Assembly (NCBI GenBank): GCA_964547485.1
Contig: CAZJNU010000001.1
Location: forward strand, 73,882 to 137,881
Direction: 5' to 3'
DNA: 64,000 nucleotides
Source: JACJWR01 sp964547485
GTDB lineage: Bacteria > Actinomycetota > Actinomycetes > S36-B12 > UBA10799
Of the stretch, positions 60,205 through 64,000 are shown in pieces; the first letter of the stretch is position 1; the number at the start of each line of letters is the position of its first letter. A program made the position numbers and the translations under genes. The notes under the pieces were generated by a model, which worked only from the letters and a program-made list of their open reading frames with translations, was not told the DNA's origin and did not search any database.

Positions 60205-61550
60205 CCGGTCAGGGCGTCCATCCCGATACGTTCCTGCGCCATCGAATCCCGATCGCGCACAGTCACCGCTCGGTCGGTCAAGGTGTCAAAATCCACGGTG
60301 ATGCAGTAGGGCGTGCCAATCTCGTCCTGGCGCCGGTAGCGACGCCCGATGGCGCCGGCGTCGTCGAAGTCGATGTTCCACCGGGTTCGCAACTGAGTTG
60401 CAAGGTCCCGAGCAACCGGCGAAAGATCCGCGTTGCGACTCAGCGGCAGGACCGCCGCCTTCACCGGGGCCAGCCGCGGATCAAACCTCAGCACCGTGCG
60501 AGTGTCGACGCCGCCCTTGGTGTTCGGCGCCTGATCGACGTCGTACGCGTCCAGCAGGAACGCCAGCACACACCGCGTCAGGCCCGCGGCCGGTTCGATG
60601 ACGTACGGGAACCATCGCTCACCGCTGGCCTGGTCGAAGTAGGAGAGATCCACGCCAGAGTGCTCTGAGTGGGTGCGCAGATCGAAATCGGTTCGATTGG
60701 CAATCCCCTCCAACTCCGCCCACTCGGAGCCCGCGAACTCGAATCTGTACTCGATGTCGACTGTCCGCTTGGAGTAGTGCGACAGCTTCTCGGCCGGGTG
60801 CTCGAAGAACCGGAGGTTGTCAGGATTCATGCCGAGATCGGTGTACCAGTCCCACCGGCTCTTCAGCCAATACTCGTGCCACTCCTCATCGGTGCCGGGC
60901 ACGACGAAGAACTCCATCTCCATTTGTTCGAACTCGCGTGTCCGAAAGATGAAGTTGCCCGGCGTGATCTCGTTTCGGAAGGACTTTCCTACCTGGCCGA
61001 TACCGAACGGAGGCTTGCGCCGAGCCGCATTGGCAACGTTGACGAAATTGACGAAGATCCCCTGCGCCGTTTCGGGGCGCAGGTAGTGCACGGCGCCTTC
61101 GTCCTGGACTGGTCCGATCGAGGTCCGCAGCATTCCGTTGAAATCACGTGGTTCGGTGAACTCCCCACGGGTGCCGCAGTTCTCGCAGACGACGTCGGCC
61201 AGGGTGCCGGGTCGCCCCTTCTTCTCCTGGTAGCGGTCGAGAAGGTCATCCGCGCGATAACGACGGTGACACTTCCTGCATTCGGTCAGCGGATCGCTGA
61301 ATGCCTCCAGGTGACCGGATGCCTGCCAGACCTGGGGGGCGAGGATGACGGCCGAGTCCAGCCCAACAACGTCGTCGCGGCCACGGACAACGCTCTGCCA
61401 CCACGCCCGCTTGATGTTCTCCTTCAACTCAACGCCGAGGGGGCCGTAGTCCCAGGCCGAACGCGAGCCTCCGTAGATCTCAGAGGATTGGAAAACAAAC
61501 CCCCGTCGCTTGCAGAGGTTCACAATCGCATCGACGCGGTCAGCGCTCAC
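60174..61550 (-). CDS. glyS: Glycyl-tRNA synthetase (alpha2 type)
   Basis: 458 residues, class II, eukaryote/actinobacteria-type. Zinc-type knuckles CRKCHRRYRADD and CENCGTRGEF. Motif 2 FRNEITPGNFIFRTREFEQ followed by MEMEFF; motif 3 in GLTRCVLAFLLDAYD. GTG 61550 is chosen because GGGAG lies 5 bp upstream and the product then begins at the conserved N-terminal helix; an ATG at 61595 is less likely. The gene attaches glycine to tRNA-Gly. Confidence 0.95.
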   Translation of the reverse strand: MSADRVDAIVNLCKRRGFVFQSSEIYGGSRSAWDYGPLGVELKENIKRAWWQSVVRGRDDVVGLDSAVILAPQVWQASGHLEAFSDPLTECRKCHRRYRADDLLDRYQEKKGRPGTLADVVCENCGTRGEFTEPRDFNGMLRTSIGPVQDEGAVHYLRPETAQGIFVNFVNVANAARRKPPFGIGQVGKSFRNEITPGNFIFRTREFEQMEMEFFVVPGTDEEWHEYWLKSRWDWYTDLGMNPDNLRFFEHPAEKLSHYSKRTVDIEYRFEFAGSEWAELEGIANRTDFDLRTHSEHSGVDLSYFDQASGERWFPYVIEPAAGLTRCVLAFLLDAYDVDQAPNTKGGVDTRTVLRFDPRLAPVKAAVLPLSRNADLSPVARDLATQLRTRWNIDFDDAGAIGRRYRRQDEIGTPYCITVDFDTLTDRAVTVRDRDSMAQERIGMDALTGWLAERLPHC

Positions 61551-61669
61551 ATGGGCTCCCAGAGTTGCTCGAGTGTGCCGCGAGAACCGAATCATGGTCC
61601 ACAGCAGTCCTCCCAGGGTATCGACCGACCCCGACCAGCGGATCAGGCAGCGTGCGGCATGCTGGCCGA

Positions 61670-62110
61670 GTGGACTTCCAGGACCGAACCGACGCGGCGT
61701 CTAAGTTGGCGCCGCTGGTCGTCTCTGCCGTGGCGGCGCTGGGAGATTCCCCGCAACCCATCACGGTCGTTGCCAAGTCCCCCGGCGGCACCATCATTGG
61801 AGACGCTGTCGCCTCACCCCTGAACTCGTCCCTGGTGCACGTTGCGTCTGCCGCCGACGTGGCCGCCGTGGCGCAGGACCTGTTGACCAATCGACTTGTG
61901 ATTGTGGTGGATGACGGGGTTGAAACCGGAAGGGCATCGTTCGGGATTGGTCAGGCGCTGCGCGCCCGCGCCGTGACAACCCTTTGGCTCGCGGTCCCGG
62001 TGTGCCCCAGACAGACCGAAGTCACGCTGGCCAAGGTGTATGACCAGGTGCTTGCGATCGTCAGGCCGCTGGCCCGTCGCTCCTTGCGGTGGCACTACCA
62101 ACAGTTTTAG
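61670..62110 (+). CDS. Phosphoribosyltransferase-like protein
   Basis: About 146 residues. The PRPP-binding loop is LVIVVDDGVETGRASF, typical of type I phosphoribosyltransferases. AKSPGGTIIGDAVA and the C-terminal TLWLAVPVCPRQT fit the ComF/Rv0571c-like group. No strong ribosome-binding site at GTG 61670; the start is uncertain. It is divergent from glyS. Confidence 0.7.
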   Translation: MDFQDRTDAASKLAPLVVSAVAALGDSPQPITVVAKSPGGTIIGDAVASPLNSSLVHVASAADVAAVAQDLLTNRLVIVVDDGVETGRASFGIGQALRARAVTTLWLAVPVCPRQTEVTLAKVYDQVLAIVRPLARRSLRWHYQQF

Positions 62111-62137
62111 ACAGCTCGTCGGTCGCCGGCCATCAAA

Positions 62138-62494
62138 CTAGCTGGGGCCGATGGTGTCAGCGTCGTCGGCCCGATCACCCGTCAACTCCTGCACTTCTCC
62201 CTGGTGAGCGATCAGACGGACCTCAAAGGCGCTGGCCACGTTCTCAGCCCCAGCAAGAACCGGCACAGCCGCGACTTTCACCTCATAGGAGCTCAACGCT
62301 CTTCGGTACGACCCGACGTCCTGCCAGCGAGTCACAATCAGGACCAGTCGCGGGTCGTCGAGCGCCCGGAATGCCTCGGCGGACAGGCATCCGGGTCTGG
62401 CCGACAGCGCACACAGGGCTGGCGCCGCCGCCGCAAGGAACCCTTCCGGATCGATCGACGTATGACGAGTCACCACCAACACTGCGAACTCCAT
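62138..62494 (-). CDS. Antibiotic-biosynthesis-monooxygenase-like (dimeric alpha-beta barrel) protein
   Basis: About 118 residues. FAVLVVTRHTSIDPEGFLAAAAPAL, RPGCLSAEAFRALDDPRLV and LIVTRWQDVGSYRRALSSYEV fit the ABM domain. Such proteins act as small monooxygenases or heme-binding proteins; role unknown. ATG 62494 preferred over 62512. Confidence 0.75.
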   Translation of the reverse strand: MEFAVLVVTRHTSIDPEGFLAAAAPALCALSARPGCLSAEAFRALDDPRLVLIVTRWQDVGSYRRALSSYEVKVAAVPVLAGAENVASAFEVRLIAHQGEVQELTGDRADDADTIGPS

Positions 62495-62541
62495 CCACCC
62501 GGTGCAACCCACTTGTTCGGGCCTAGTTCACCATTGATGCC

Positions 62542-62943
62542 ATGTCGAAGAAGAAGGGCGCGCGCAAGAAGCCAGCGAGCCGGAAGAATCCGCAGTCCCG
62601 TCCGCCCACTCGACCGCTGTCACCGCGACCGCAGAGAACGCCGACCAGCGCAGCCTCGCCGAGCCGACGAACACTGGAGATTCGGTCTGCCGGGATGCTC
62701 GCGTTCTTGAACCGAATGCCGAAATGGATCATTGGCGTTGCCGTGTTGGCCCTTGGCCTGCTCGGGGTGCTGCTGCCATATAGCTGGGCTGGAATCTTCT
62801 TGATTGCGCTCGCGGGATTCGCTTCGTGGCTCCTCGCCCTATCTTGGCCGGTGGTCAACAGCGGCTCCCGAGCCTTGCGGATTGCGGTGATCGCAGTCGT
62901 GTTCATCTTCGGCGTGGCCCGGATCGCAGGCTGGGTTGACTAG
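62542..62943 (+). CDS. DUF6703 family membrane protein
   Basis: 133 residues. A very basic N-terminus (about 45 residues, Lys/Arg/Pro/Ser) precedes three hydrophobic helices. LEIRSAGMLAFLNRMPKWI and LLGVLLPYSWAGIFLI are typical of this small conserved actinobacterial family. Function unknown. Confidence 0.75.
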   Translation: MSKKKGARKKPASRKNPQSRPPTRPLSPRPQRTPTSAASPSRRTLEIRSAGMLAFLNRMPKWIIGVAVLALGLLGVLLPYSWAGIFLIALAGFASWLLALSWPVVNSGSRALRIAVIAVVFIFGVARIAGWVD

Positions 62944-63029
62944 CGGGGAAGAGTCGGCGCCACTCGGCACCACAAGCGAATCCCCCCTTTGCTCGCCTGA
63001 CCCACCCCCGCCCCGCGCGCGCCTCACCT

Positions 63030-63065
63030 CCTGGGTGGGTTGTCGTTGTCGACAGCCCACCCGGG
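63030..63065. terminator. Hairpin between convergent genes
   Basis: 63030-63045 pairs with 63050-63065: a 16-bp stem including two G-U pairs, with a 4-base loop. It lies between the DUF6703 gene and the HNH gene. Confidence 0.55.
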
Positions 63066-63139
63066 TGTCGGCGTGCCCCCGGGTTGTCAGGTGAGCTCGG
63101 GGGTCGGGCGCCTCTCGGTCTTCGGTGCCCCGGTCGGTG

Positions 63140-64000
63140 TCAGCGCCGTCTGGGGTAGGTCCACTCTTTGGTGACTTCTGGGTGGCCGTTGTCTCCGATT
63201 TGGATGGTCCAGGTTCCGGTGTGGATGAGGTGATGGTGCATCGAACACAGCAGGGCCAAATTTTGCAGTGAAGTCTCGCCCCCTGCGGCCCACGTTTCGA
63301 TGTGGTGGGCTTCGGTCCAACCCGGTGGCCGATCACAGCCCGGGAAAGTGCACCCGCGATCCCGGACGTGTAGCGCGGTACGCAGCTGCGCGGGGATGGT
63401 GCGGGTGGCCCGGCCGATATCCAACGGTTGCGAATCCGGTCCCACAATCAACCGTTGCACCGTGGTGTCGCACAGTTCGCGCAGCATCGTGGTCCGGGCC
63501 AGTAACCCGGTGCCGGGACCGTTCGCTGTGGTCCACGTCGACATGAGGTCTTCCGGGCGGGTGTCCGGCCCCGGTAGCGGACCGGGCGTACCCGACGGTG
63601 GGGTGAGGTCTTCGGCGCGGATCACCAACACCACCCGGGTGCGGTCCCCGAGCCGGGTGGTGTTCCATCCCGGCGCCAACCCCGGCCACCCCAGCGGGTC
63701 CGACCCTGACGCCGACCCTGACCCTGAAGTCGGCGGCGACCACGGCGCTGCACCTGGCTCCGAGCGGGGCGGCGAGCTTGGCGGCCCCCACGGTTCCGGA
63801 CCGGTCGGCGACCACGCCGGCGCGTCAGCAGCCTCCCGCATCCCCTCATCTGTCCCGGCCGCGGATCCGGCCTCGGCATCGGCGCCTGCCGCCGGCTGAG
63901 TCTGCGCAGCAGCGCCGGGATCAGCTCCGGCGTCGGTGTCGGGCTGGGCCTCGGGTCGGGCCTCCGTGTCAGCCTCGGGTTGGTCTTCGGGTGTGGGTGG
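63140..64000 (-). CDS. DUF222/HNH endonuclease, 13E12-repeat type (N-terminus off right edge)
   Basis: About 286 C-terminal residues visible. The HNH motif is HVRDRGCTFPGCDRPPGWTE then AHHIETWAAGGET and NLALLCSMHHHLIHTG. Upstream lies an Ala/Glu/Pro-rich low-complexity segment, continuous to the window edge. Such proteins are multicopy in actinobacterial genomes (13E12 family), with nuclease activity presumed but little studied. The DUF222 N-terminal domain is beyond the edge. Confidence 0.88.
   Translation of the reverse strand, partial: PPTPEDQPEADTEARPEAQPDTDAGADPGAAAQTQPAAGADAEAGSAAGTDEGMREAADAPAWSPTGPEPWGPPSSPPRSEPGAAPWSPPTSGSGSASGSDPLGWPGLAPGWNTTRLGDRTRVVLVIRAEDLTPPSGTPGPLPGPDTRPEDLMSTWTTANGPGTGLLARTTMLRELCDTTVQRLIVGPDSQPLDIGRATRTIPAQLRTALHVRDRGCTFPGCDRPPGWTEAHHIETWAAGGETSLQNLALLCSMHHHLIHTGTWTIQIGDNGHPEVTKEWTYPRRR

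Noticed and set aside
63140..64000. HNH/13E12 gene as evidence of a prophage or transposon
   Set aside because: This family is widespread and chromosomal in actinobacteria; no integrase, transposase or terminal repeats are visible.

Overview
The window is high-GC DNA with dense coding, frequent GTG starts and many 1-11 bp gene overlaps. It comes from an actinobacterium (Actinomycetia). The evidence includes a coenzyme F420-dependent oxidoreductase, polyphosphate glucokinase, the actinobacterial-only families DUF3052, DUF3145 and DUF6703, a DUF222/HNH (13E12-type) endonuclease, homodimeric AceE, an alpha2-type glycyl-tRNA synthetase and a type A RNase P RNA. Parts of the gene order match Mycobacterium (the Rv2228c-Rv2230c and Rv2239c-Rv2241 neighbourhoods), but I cannot place the organism below class. 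Three runs of exactly 100 N (23925-24024, 28983-29082, 37727-37826) look like scaffold joins of unknown true length. Genes flanking each run are incomplete, which suggests a draft genome or MAG.

Layout. 1-3754 (minus): an unusual three-gene operon with a degenerate HPr-kinase-like protein, a sulfotransferase fused to an HPr-kinase-like domain, and an ABC exporter cut by the left edge. 3902-9157: housekeeping and metabolic genes (panB, F420 reductase, SPOR-like protein, map, ppgK, a MarR regulator with a membrane protein). 9335-12292: a large secreted lipase-like hydrolase ending in a perfect 24-bp hairpin. 12816-16597 (minus): rnpB and a tightly overlapping operon of Nif3-like protein, zinc-ribbon coiled-coil protein, RNase HI and histidine phosphatase. 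16673-17749: tRNA-Val beside a nucleotidyltransferase/HEPN-like pair with tandem operator-like repeats. 17994-23685: a DinB-like protein, DUF3052, a lipoyl-less acyltransferase, aceE and DUF3145. 24182-28019: glycogen phosphorylase, a DUF1707 protein and a secreted Rpf/transglycosylase-like protein.

28299-32677 (minus): a cupin, fragments round the second gap, a protein of unknown family, a lipoprotein D-Ala-D-Ala carboxypeptidase and a DUF1275 membrane protein. 32794-37726: a four-PAS diguanylate cyclase, an MFS transporter and a secernin-like peptidase. 37827-42664: methyltransferase fragment, SHOCT/DUF6325 pair, alpha/beta hydrolase, lipoprotein, and a TetR regulator divergent from a P450-ferredoxin pair. 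42674-45761: small accessory genes, including an AbiEii-like toxin/HTH antitoxin pair. 45882-48586: a complete polar amino-acid ABC importer. 48618-52594: SDR, serine beta-lactamase-like lipoprotein and a secreted metallophosphoesterase. 52906-63065: two tRNAs, GNAT, a GAP-family membrane protein, dnaG, dgt, a YdcF-like protein, a tRNA-dihydrouridine synthase, glyS and small conserved genes. 63140-64000: an HNH endonuclease cut by the right edge.

The part most likely to be undescribed is the left-edge operon of sulfotransferase-kinase fusion, pseudo-kinase and exporter. It looks like machinery for modifying and exporting a small molecule or peptide. Next in interest are the small toxin-antitoxin-like pairs with visible cis elements. 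All family assignments were made by eye from translated sequence; no database search was run.
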